A DNA stretch of 64,000 nucleotides, from assembly GCA_022825925.1 (NCBI GenBank), contig JAJDVW010000053.1:1-64000 (forward strand). Direction: 5' to 3'. Under the pieces are notes generated by a model. It did no database searches, was not told the DNA's origin, and was given only the letters and a program-made list of their open reading frames with translations. Positions 18,222 through 25,258 of this stretch are shown in pieces. Origin of the DNA: Pseudomonadales bacterium (GTDB lineage Bacteria > Pseudomonadota > Gammaproteobacteria > Pseudomonadales > Azotimanducaceae). Both the position numbers and the translations under genes were made by a program. Each line of letters opens with the position of its first letter. Within the stretch, counting starts at the first letter, position 1.

Positions 18222-19052
18222 ATGCCGGCCCCGCAGCGACAAGCGGTCCTCTCCGTCGTCCGCGCCCTCATGCCGGACTGGCGCCCGGACGGCATCGACG
18301 CCATCGCGTACCTCCCCGGCGGCTACGCCAACGACAACTACCGGTTCGAGTACCGGGGCGCGGCCTACGCGTTGCGCATCGCGCGGCATCCCGGCGCGGA
18401 CCGGCGGGCCGAGGCGCGTTTCCTCGAGCTCGCCTCGGCGCCGGACGTGGTCACGTTCGACACGACGCGCGGACACCTGCTCACGCGCTGGATCGACGGG
18501 ACGCTGCTTGCCGACTCCCCGGTCCCGCCGGAGACGGCCGCCACATACCTCAAGGCGCTGCACGCGGAGATCCCGCGCGGCGTGCGCCGCTACGATCCCC
18601 GCGAGGTTATCCGCCACGGCCTCGCCGCCGCCGACGCGCCCGCAGCCGTCGCTCTCACGGCCCTTGACCGACTCGAGCGGACCCCGACGGACCCGCGGGG
18701 CTGCCACAACGACCTGAACCCGTGGAACGTCCTGCGCACCGAGCGGGGCTGGCGCACCCTCGACTGGGAGTTCGCCGGCGACAACGACCCGCTGTTCGAC
18801 GTGGTCGGTCTCGGACGCGGGCTCGGCTACGACGACGCGCGCCTCGAACGGCTCGTGGCGGCGTACCACGGCACGTCCTCCGTCCCCGTGTCCCGCATTC
18901 TCGACACGCGCATCCTGTTCGAGCTGCGCGAGCACGCGTGGGCCGTCCGCCAGATCGCCCTCGGCAACGACCGCGCCGAGATACGCGCCCAAGCCGGCAG
19001 GGCGGAAAGGGAGCTAGGGATCCTGCTCGAGCGCCGCGAGCGCGCACCTTAG
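18222..19052 (+). CDS. Phosphotransferase (choline/aminoglycoside kinase-like fold)
   Basis: A 276-residue protein-kinase-like phosphotransferase. The catalytic loop is C-H-N-D-L-N-P-W-N-V-L and the metal-binding Asp is in T-L-D-W-E-F-A, the pattern of choline/ethanolamine kinases and thiamine kinase (YcfN-like) rather than aminoglycoside kinases. The N-terminal lobe begins with a nucleotide loop string YLPGGYANDNYRF. It presumably phosphorylates a small alcohol. Its last 39 bp overlap the 3' end of the convergent NadR-like gene. Confidence 0.82.
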   Translation: MPAPQRQAVLSVVRALMPDWRPDGIDAIAYLPGGYANDNYRFEYRGAAYALRIARHPGADRRAEARFLELASAPDVVTFDTTRGHLLTRWIDGTLLADSPVPPETAATYLKALHAEIPRGVRRYDPREVIRHGLAAADAPAAVALTALDRLERTPTDPRGCHNDLNPWNVLRTERGWRTLDWEFAGDNDPLFDVVGLGRGLGYDDARLERLVAAYHGTSSVPVSRILDTRILFELREHAWAVRQIALGNDRAEIRAQAGRAERELGILLERRERAP

Positions 19053-19524
19053 GCGCGCGGCGCCCGTTCCGCGTACGACGTCGAAGCGCAGGCGCTCCGC
19101 CACGAGCGTCGCGCGGTACACATCGAACAGCCGTTCCCGGTCGAACGGCGACTCGCGCAGGGGGTCCGGTTCCCACGGCAGGTCGGGGGCCGTCAGCAGG
19201 TAGTGGCGCGGCGCCTGGTTGGCGAACGCCCGCGCGAGCCAGTCCGGGAGCGCGCCGTACTTTCTCCTGCCACCAGACCCGGATGACGAGAAGGTCCGTG
19301 TCGAGGATCACGGGCGACTCCTGCGTCGCGAGAGCGCGGGCCTCGAGGGCCATCTGTCCGCGGGCGATAGCCTTCACGTCGGCGGGTCCGTAGGCAGTTC
19401 GCCCGGCCAGGTAGTCCCGCGCGACCTCGGCCACGTACCCGACGGCGAAGTGCTCGCCCAGCGCCCGGGCGAGCGCGGTCTTGCCCGTGCACTCGGGGCC
19501 GACGATGGAGATGATGCGCCTCAC
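19014..19524 (-). pseudogene. NadR-type nicotinamide riboside kinase-like ATPase, frameshifted
   Basis: An AAA_28/NadR-like kinase of about 170 residues broken once. The first part, from a GTG at 19524, reads VRRIISIVGPECTGKTALAR (P-loop G-P-E-C-T-G-K-T) and later LDTDLLVIRVWWQEK. The frame then fails at GAGAAAGTACGGC. Deleting one A gives E-K-Y-G-A-L-P-D-W-L-A-R-A-F, and the new frame runs cleanly to the stop at 19014-19016 with family motifs. Members phosphorylate nicotinamide riboside or resemble that enzyme. The lesion is a single extra A in an A run, the same type as in the macro-domain gene. The 91-bp repeat ends 28 bp upstream of the start. Confidence 0.72.
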
Positions 19525-19551
19525 GGCATTCGCGCCGTCCGTCGAAACCGA

Positions 19552-19642
19552 GGAGCCTTCAGCCGGGGAAGCTCCCTCGGCCGCTGACGCGTAAGGAAGT
19601 GTTGGCGTTCCCCTCTTCGGCGGACGCGTACTTCCATGCAAG
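19552..19642. repeat. 91-bp hairpin repeat, copy 2
   Basis: This segment aligns without gaps to 7272-7362 (76 of 91 identical by manual count). The inverted repeat is CCGGGGAAGCTCCCTCGG, an imperfect 9-bp stem centred on AGCT. On the minus strand it ends the HTH gene at 19559-20104, supplying about its last 27 residues and the stop. In another minus-strand frame it reads much like the NUDIX insert. It lies between the HTH gene and the NadR-like gene. Confidence 0.8.
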
Positions 19643-20104
19643 TGTAAGCCGTAGCCTTGACGCAGCGGCCTCATTCTCCGTCGTCGAAGACGCCCGGCTG
19701 AACAGCACCACCCTCACCAGATCCACCTGCCGGGCAAGACCCAGCCGGCTCAGCGCCTCGCGGATGTGCCACCGTATGGCCGCTTCCGGCCGGTGCGTCG
19801 CCGCCGCGATCGAAGCCACCGTGCCCCCCGCGGCCACCCGGCCCTGCGCCGGTGTCAGCCCGAGCGCGGCCGACACGCGTTCCGCGTTGATCGCCGGCGC
19901 CGAGAACGGTTCCGCGAGCAGGACGCGGGCGGCAAGACGTTGTCCCCAGGGAAGTTCCCCGGTCATCGCCACGGGCGTGGCGCACACGACGATCGGCGTG
20001 CGCCCAAAATGGGCACCAGACCACCAGAGCGCGGCGCGAGACGCCGGATCGAAGAGACGCGCCAACGTGTGTCGGCGCGGATCGTCGCCATGTCCACGCC
20101 CCAC
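19559..20104 (-). CDS. LuxR-type helix-turn-helix protein, probably N-terminally truncated
   Basis: A 181-residue reading frame with a C-terminal LuxR-type HTH: LGLTPAQGRVAAGGTVASIA, then ATHRPEAAIRWHIREALSRL. The family normally has three or four more residues before T-V-A-S-I-A, so the scaffold helix is shortened. The usual N-terminal sensory half is absent, and the region before the HTH looks like only the linker end of such regulators. The last 27 or so residues (LAWKYASAEEGNANTSLRVS and on) come from the 91-bp repeat rather than from the gene. It is most likely a remnant regulator. It is divergent from the response regulator gene, 53 bp away. Confidence 0.5.
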   Translation of the reverse strand: MGRGHGDDPRRHTLARLFDPASRAALWWSGAHFGRTPIVVCATPVAMTGELPWGQRLAARVLLAEPFSAPAINAERVSAALGLTPAQGRVAAGGTVASIAAATHRPEAAIRWHIREALSRLGLARQVDLVRVVLFSRASSTTENEAAASRLRLTLAWKYASAEEGNANTSLRVSGRGSFPG

Positions 20105-20157
20105 CGTTCCGGTAAAATCGCCCTCCCCGCCGCGAGCCCAGCCGGGCAGACCCCCGA

Positions 20158-20859
20158 ATGGCCAAGACCATAGCGATCGTCGAAGACGACGCGGACCAAC
20201 GCGCCAACTACGCGGACGCCATCACGAAGAAGGGCTACGACGTGGCGGAGTACGCGAGCCGCAGCGGCGCGCTGGAGGGGTTCGAGCGCAACCTGCCCGA
20301 CCTGGCCATCCTCGACATAGTGCTCGGCGAGGAGTTCGACGCCGGGTTCCAGCTCTGCCGGGACCTGCTCGCGCGGGCGCCGACCCTTCCCGTGATCTTC
20401 CTCACCGAGCGCATCGACGAGATCGACAAGATCTCCGGGCTGCGCCTCGGTGCGTGGGACTACCTGCCGAAGCCCATCTCGCTGGAGTATCTGGTCGAGC
20501 GCATTTCCTCGCTGCTGCGCATAGACGAGGTCCGTTCGAGCGGTTCGGACGATTCCGGGCCGAGCGCGCGGCGCCTCGGGGACCTGACGATCGAGGAGAG
20601 CGCCCTGCTGGTCTCCTGGCAGGGCACGCGCATCGACCTTTCCGGCACCGAGTTCCGCATGCTCGCGAAGCTGGTCCGGCAGCCCGGCCACGCGGTCAGC
20701 TACGACACGCTCATGAACGCCACCATGCAGAGCCTGGTGACGAACAACACCATCAACACGCACATGCGCAACATCCGCAAGAAGTTCGAGAAGGTCGATC
20801 CGGGGTTCGCCTGCATCCGCAGCGAGTACGGGTTCGGCTATCGCTGGGCCGCCGAGTGA
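20158..20859 (+). CDS. pdsR: OmpR-type response regulator, PdsR-like
   Basis: A 233-residue two-component regulator. The receiver domain has D10-D11, phosphoacceptor D53 (LAILDIVLG), a Thr in F-L-T-E and K109 (LPKPIS). The C-terminal winged helix (about 135-230) ends in F-A-C-I-R-S-E-Y-G-F-G-Y-R-W. The sequence resembles the response regulator of the proteobacterial dedicated sortase system (TIGR03787 type), as does the adjacent kinase. The name is by recognition, not by a search. Its stop overlaps the kinase start by 4 nt (GTGA), so the two proteins are made together. It likely controls the sortase substrate or sortase genes, which are not in this window. Confidence 0.78.
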   Translation: MAKTIAIVEDDADQRANYADAITKKGYDVAEYASRSGALEGFERNLPDLAILDIVLGEEFDAGFQLCRDLLARAPTLPVIFLTERIDEIDKISGLRLGAWDYLPKPISLEYLVERISSLLRIDEVRSSGSDDSGPSARRLGDLTIEESALLVSWQGTRIDLSGTEFRMLAKLVRQPGHAVSYDTLMNATMQSLVTNNTINTHMRNIRKKFEKVDPGFACIRSEYGFGYRWAAE

Positions 20860-23063
20860 AGATCGGCTCGAAGATACGCGGGCCCCGGCTCGGCACGAAG
20901 CTGACGCTGCTGGGGCTTGCCCTGCTCGTCCTGCCCTACTTCTCCTACCTGCAGCTCGTGGAGATGGAGCGCCTGCTGGTCCAGGGCCAGTCCCACGCGC
21001 AGCTCCTGACCGCCGAGGGCATCTCCACCCTGTTCAACGGCCGCGAGGACCTGTTCCGGGACCTGCCCGTCAACCCGAAGGACTACGAGTCGCTGCGCGC
21101 GCACCCGATCGAGAGCCCGGTGCGGCTCGACGGGACGCTTGCCGAGTGGGGCGAGGTGGAGACGCGCGTGCAGCGCTTCGGCGGCGAGGACGCCGCGCTG
21201 GCCGACGGCGGGTTCGACCTGGTGCTCGGCGAGCGGGCCGGCGACCTGTACGTGCACATGCGCATCCGCGACGACCGCGCGGTGTTCCGCGATCCCCGGT
21301 ATCTCAGCCTCGACAACGCGGACCACGTGCGCCTGAGCTTCATCCGTCCCAACGGCGAGGAAGGCCGCGCCGCCATCACGCTCCAGGAACCCGGGGTCAC
21401 GACCACCTACTGGATGCAGCCCGACTGGCGCTTTGCCGAGACCGGCGCCCCGGAGACGCAGATCAAGGGCTACGTCACCGCGTCCGGGGACGCGGCGGAC
21501 GGAGGCTACCAGCTCGAATTCCGCGTGCCGCTCGCGTTGCTCGGCTCGCGCCGCTATCTCGGCCTCTCCTTCGTCGACGTCGACGATCCGGAGAGCCGGG
21601 AGATCCGCGCCATCACGCAGACCCTGCCAACCGCGGGCAAGGAAGGGTTCAACCTCGTCGTCTACCGCTCGCCCGAGGTGCTGCAACTCATCGAGGGGCT
21701 CGGCTATTCGGGCGCGCGCATCCAGGTCATCGACGCACAGCACCGCGTGCGGGCCGACACCGGCAGCTACCGGGCGGAAGCCGCGCCCGACGCGCCGACC
21801 GACTGGACGCTCCAGGTCCGCGAGTGGTTCCACGATATCCGTCTCTGGATCGAGGGCCTCGCCGGAACGTCGGAGGACCCCTCCACCGACCCGGCCCGGT
21901 CCGAAGCGCTGGCGGAAGAGGCCATCGCCGCCGCGCTCGCCGGCGAGCCGATCACGGCGCGCCGCCTGTTGGTGGACGACGCGGAGGACGACGTGGAGAT
22001 CATCGTGGCGGCGCACCCCATCGTCTCGAAGGACACCACCGTGCTCGGCGCCGTCGTCGTCGAGCAGGACATCGACCACATCCTCGCCTTCCAGCGCGAG
22101 GCCCTGGAGGAAGTGATGGTGGTCGCCGTGTCGTGTTTGCTCGCCGTGTTCCTCGCCATGGCGGCGTTCTCGGGCCGGCTCGCGTGGCGCATCCGCACCC
22201 TGCGCCGCGAGGCGGCCCGGGCCATCGACCGCTACGGGCGTCTGCGCAAGCAGTCGCTGCGGTCCGAGCGCAGCGCCGGCGACGAGATCGGCGACCTGTC
22301 GCGCAGCATCTCGACCATGCTGACGCGCCTGCACCAGCACAACACCTTCCTCGAGAAGATGCCGCGCACGCTCCGCCACGAGATCAACAATCCGCTCAAC
22401 GTGCTGAGCACGTCCCTCGAGAGCCTCGCCGACCGCGTCGAGGAGGGGGACGAGAAGTACCTCAAGAGCGCGAAACGGGGCGTGCTGCGCATCGGCTCGA
22501 TCGTGCAGAACCTGGCCGACGCGGCCAACCTCGAGGAGTCGCTCGTGGCCGACGACTTCGAGGTCGTGGACATCGGCAAGCTCCTCGGCGACTACGTCGC
22601 CAACTTCCGGCTGTCGCAGCAGCGCCACCCCGTCGTCTTCCGCGGCGTCCCGCACCCAGTGTACGCCCGGGTCGCCGACTACCGGATCGAGCAGCTGCTC
22701 GACAAGATCGTCGACAACGCGATCGACTTCCACCACGCCAACAGCCCCATCAAGGTGCAGCTCGACGCCGAACGGGACTTCCTGCGCATCACGGTCGCGA
22801 ACCGCGGCCCGACCCTGCCGGACACGGGGGAGGCGTCCCTGTTCGAGTCCATGGTCAGCCACCGCGGATCGCACAGCCGCATGCACTTCGGGCTCGGGCT
22901 CTACGTGGTGCGGGCGATCGCCGAACACCACGGCGGCACCGTGCGGGCCCTCAACCTCGTCGACGGGTCCGGCGTCGCCATCATGGTGGAACTGCCGCTG
23001 GCGGCGGAAACTCCCGCGCCCATCCGCGCCGACGAACAGGACCGGCTGGCACCGCACGCGTAG
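20856..23063 (+). CDS. pdsS: Membrane sensor histidine kinase, PdsS-like
   Basis: A 735-residue sensor kinase. A first membrane segment lies at about 16-33. A large periplasmic region follows; its first part, about 85-265, resembles a CBM9-like carbohydrate-binding domain (LDGTLAEWG then beta strands). A second membrane segment spans 418-440, followed by HAMP, the HisKA H-box with H508 (LRHEINNPLNVL), N-box (IVDNAIDFHH) and G-box (HFGLGLYVVRA). This arrangement fits the kinase of the proteobacterial dedicated sortase system (TIGR03785 type). The GTG at 20856 overlaps the regulator stop. The carbohydrate-binding-like sensor suggests it reads cell-surface or envelope glycans, which is inference. 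Confidence 0.8.
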   Translation: MKIGSKIRGPRLGTKLTLLGLALLVLPYFSYLQLVEMERLLVQGQSHAQLLTAEGISTLFNGREDLFRDLPVNPKDYESLRAHPIESPVRLDGTLAEWGEVETRVQRFGGEDAALADGGFDLVLGERAGDLYVHMRIRDDRAVFRDPRYLSLDNADHVRLSFIRPNGEEGRAAITLQEPGVTTTYWMQPDWRFAETGAPETQIKGYVTASGDAADGGYQLEFRVPLALLGSRRYLGLSFVDVDDPESREIRAITQTLPTAGKEGFNLVVYRSPEVLQLIEGLGYSGARIQVIDAQHRVRADTGSYRAEAAPDAPTDWTLQVREWFHDIRLWIEGLAGTSEDPSTDPARSEALAEEAIAAALAGEPITARRLLVDDAEDDVEIIVAAHPIVSKDTTVLGAVVVEQDIDHILAFQREALEEVMVVAVSCLLAVFLAMAAFSGRLAWRIRTLRREAARAIDRYGRLRKQSLRSERSAGDEIGDLSRSISTMLTRLHQHNTFLEKMPRTLRHEINNPLNVLSTSLESLADRVEEGDEKYLKSAKRGVLRIGSIVQNLADAANLEESLVADDFEVVDIGKLLGDYVANFRLSQQRHPVVFRGVPHPVYARVADYRIEQLLDKIVDNAIDFHHANSPIKVQLDAERDFLRITVANRGPTLPDTGEASLFESMVSHRGSHSRMHFGLGLYVVRAIAEHHGGTVRALNLVDGSGVAIMVELPLAAETPAPIRADEQDRLAPHA

Positions 23064-23157
23064 GCGACTCCCCCTACCTGCCCCGACGGCAATGTCCTAC
23101 ACGTAAACCAGAGTTCGGCCAACGACCGCGACCGCCGACCCACGTACGGTGGCGCCC

Positions 23158-24222
23158 ATGGAAGACGCCACACCGCGGTTCCCATTCGACCCCGTCTACA
23201 AGGCGCTGTGCTGTCACCGGCGCACGCTCCGCGACATGTTGCAGGGATACCTGGCGGAGCCGCACGGTCCGCTCCCGCGCGAACTCATCGCCGCCCTGGA
23301 CCTCGACACCTTGCGCAAGGTGTCGATGGAGTGGGTGACGCGGGACTTTCGGCTGCGGCGGGGCGATCAGGTCTGGCAGGTCGCATTCACCGAGGCCGGG
23401 CATTCGCGCGGGTACCCGGCGTTTCTCCTGGTGAACCTGGAGTTCCAGTCTCGGCGCGACGGGCAGATGGCGCTGCGCTTCCTGGAACAGGGCGGCGAGC
23501 TGGTACGCGAGCTAAGGTCGCAAGGGGCCGTCGCCGACGGCGAGGCGTGCCCGGTGCTGTGCGTCGTGCTGCACAACGGGCGCTCCCCGTGGACCGCCCC
23601 GACCTCGGCGGCATCGCTGGTGAACCTGCCGCCCACGCTGGGTGCGCCGCCTGCGGCCCCGGCGGAACTCGGAGCGTTCTATCCCTGGGGCTACTGGGCG
23701 CTCGACTTCGTCACGCACCGCGGCCGGCCGCACATGCCCGGCAACGTGATGTCGATGATCATCGGGATCGAGTACGCGCGGGAGGGTGCGGACTTCGTCG
23801 CGCCGCTGTGGGACACGGCCCGGAACCTGGGCGACGACGATCTGGGGGACACGGTCGCGCGATGGCTGAGACGGCTGAGCGAACGCTACAATCTGAACCT
23901 GCCGGGCATGGAGGAGCTGCTGGCGATGCAGGACGTAACGGTACTGACGTCCAGGCTGGACGAGACGATCGAGGGGTGGTGGCGTGAGGCGAAGGCCAGC
24001 GGCCACGCGGAGGGCCATGCGGAGGGTATCGCTCACCAACGCGCCATGCTGAAGCGTTTGATGGCGCGGCGATTCGGCCCGAGAAGCGCCGAAGAGGTCG
24101 GCCTGCTGCTCGAGGAGGTCACCGACTGGGAGCAACTGGCCGCGGTAGGCGAGTCGATCCTGGATGCGAAGGAGAGCGCCGAACTCAAGGAGCGCGTCGT
24201 CTCGCTGCTACGCCGGCCCTGA
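23158..24222 (+). CDS. Rpn-family recombination-promoting nuclease / putative transposase
   Basis: A 354-residue protein of the Rpn (YhgA-like) PD-(D/E)XK nuclease family. The N-terminal half has D-x-x-Y-K-A-L, then the core F-L-L-V-N-L-E-F-Q-S with the catalytic E-x-Q, typical of Rpn proteins. The C-terminal part has a charged repeat (GHAEGHAEG) and the helical tail F-G-P-R-S-A-E-E-V with a final leucine-rich helix. Rpn proteins cut DNA and raise recombination in E. coli; recent work links some to phage defence. It starts at 23158 (a GTG 9 bp upstream is an alternative). It sits after the PdsSR pair but is likely a separate unit. Confidence 0.82.
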   Translation: MEDATPRFPFDPVYKALCCHRRTLRDMLQGYLAEPHGPLPRELIAALDLDTLRKVSMEWVTRDFRLRRGDQVWQVAFTEAGHSRGYPAFLLVNLEFQSRRDGQMALRFLEQGGELVRELRSQGAVADGEACPVLCVVLHNGRSPWTAPTSAASLVNLPPTLGAPPAAPAELGAFYPWGYWALDFVTHRGRPHMPGNVMSMIIGIEYAREGADFVAPLWDTARNLGDDDLGDTVARWLRRLSERYNLNLPGMEELLAMQDVTVLTSRLDETIEGWWREAKASGHAEGHAEGIAHQRAMLKRLMARRFGPRSAEEVGLLLEEVTDWEQLAAVGESILDAKESAELKERVVSLLRRP

Positions 24223-24232
24223 TCGGCTCCGA

Positions 24233-24258
24233 CCACCGCCCGCAAAAGGCGGGGGTGG
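24233..24258. terminator. Terminator-like hairpin between convergent genes
   Basis: The arms CCACC-(G)-CCCGC and GCGGG-GGTGG pair over 10 bp with one bulged G and an AAAAG loop. It lies 10 bp after the Rpn gene stop and 15 bp beyond the stop of the minus-strand MBL gene, so it could end transcription from both sides. Confidence 0.55.
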
Positions 24259-24273
24259 CAGCGACGCCGGCCG

Positions 24274-25191
24274 TTACCCCGGCAGCCCGTACTCCGCGTC
24301 CACGCCGATCTCCCCGCGACAGGTCACCTCGCCGCGCTGGACGAGGTAGACCATGGCGGCGAACACGCTGCGCGCGGCCGCCGAATAGATGAACTCGGGA
24401 AGGTCCGCGTACATCGTCGGCACCATCTCGCGGATGCGCGGCACGCCGTCCGCCAGGCACGCCTTGATCTGCTCCTCGCGCTCGACGCGGTGGGCGATGA
24501 ACGCCTCGACGTGCGGCTTCGGCGCCGTGATGGCGGGGCCGTGCGTCGGCCAGTAGAGCGCGTCGTCCCGCCGGAGCAGCAGGTCCAGGCTCGCCATGTA
24601 GTTCTCCATGTCGCCGTCGGGGGGCGAGACGATGCTCGTCGACCAGCCCATCACGTGGTCGCCGGAGAAGAGCGCCCGCTCCTCGCGCAACTGGTAGCAA
24701 ACATGGTTCGAGGTGTGCCCGGGCGTGTACACGCACTCGACGGACCAGCCGTCGCCCTCGATCACCTGCCCGTGCCGCACCTGCACGTCCGGTTCGAAGT
24801 CCATGTCCCCGCCTTCCTCCACGACGACACCCTCCTCCAACTTGCCGGCGCCGTGCGGCCCGTACCCGTACGCGGGCGCGTCGCACGACTCCCGCAGGAG
24901 CGCGCAGCCCGGCGAATGGTCGGCGTGGGTATGCGTGACCAGGAGGTGCGTGATCGTCTCGCCGCGGGTGGCCGCCAGTACGGCCTCGATGTGCGCGGGG
25001 TCGGCGGGCCCGGGGTCGACCACGGCGACGTTGCCGTGACCGAGGATGTAGGTCCCCGTCCCGTACAGCGTGAAGGGACTGGGGTTGTTGGCGACGACCC
25101 GCCGGATGTTCGGCGACACCGCCGCGGACACGCCGTACTCGAAGTCCAGGTCCCGTCTGAAGGGAATCCGTACGCCCATCTTCGCCGCCAC
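24274..25191 (-). CDS. MBL-fold metallo-hydrolase (LACTB2-like)
   Basis: A 305-residue metallo-beta-lactamase fold hydrolase with the zinc motif H-T-H-A-D-H-S-P-G near residue 87, a later His in Y-T-P-G-H-T-S-N-H, an Asp in F-S-G-D-H-V-M-G, and a final His in P-T-H-G-P. The C-terminal extension with H-R-V-E-R-E-E-Q-I is typical of the LACTB2/glyoxalase II-like group. The substrate could be a thioester or RNA and cannot be told. An internal ATG 12 bp downstream is an alternative start. It lies 67 bp after the kinase gene on the same strand. Confidence 0.85.
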   Translation of the reverse strand: MAAKMGVRIPFRRDLDFEYGVSAAVSPNIRRVVANNPSPFTLYGTGTYILGHGNVAVVDPGPADPAHIEAVLAATRGETITHLLVTHTHADHSPGCALLRESCDAPAYGYGPHGAGKLEEGVVVEEGGDMDFEPDVQVRHGQVIEGDGWSVECVYTPGHTSNHVCYQLREERALFSGDHVMGWSTSIVSPPDGDMENYMASLDLLLRRDDALYWPTHGPAITAPKPHVEAFIAHRVEREEQIKACLADGVPRIREMVPTMYADLPEFIYSAAARSVFAAMVYLVQRGEVTCRGEIGVDAEYGLPG

Positions 25192-25258
25192 CCGTCCGAT
25201 CGGAGCGCGAAGCCTATCAGAGTTGGCCCGCCGCGCTCAGCGAACAGCCCGCCGGCCG

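Noticed and set aside
20838-23057. A 739-codon open frame antisense to the sensor kinase
   Set aside because: The sense frame has clear kinase motifs in order. The antisense product is low-complexity and has no motif.
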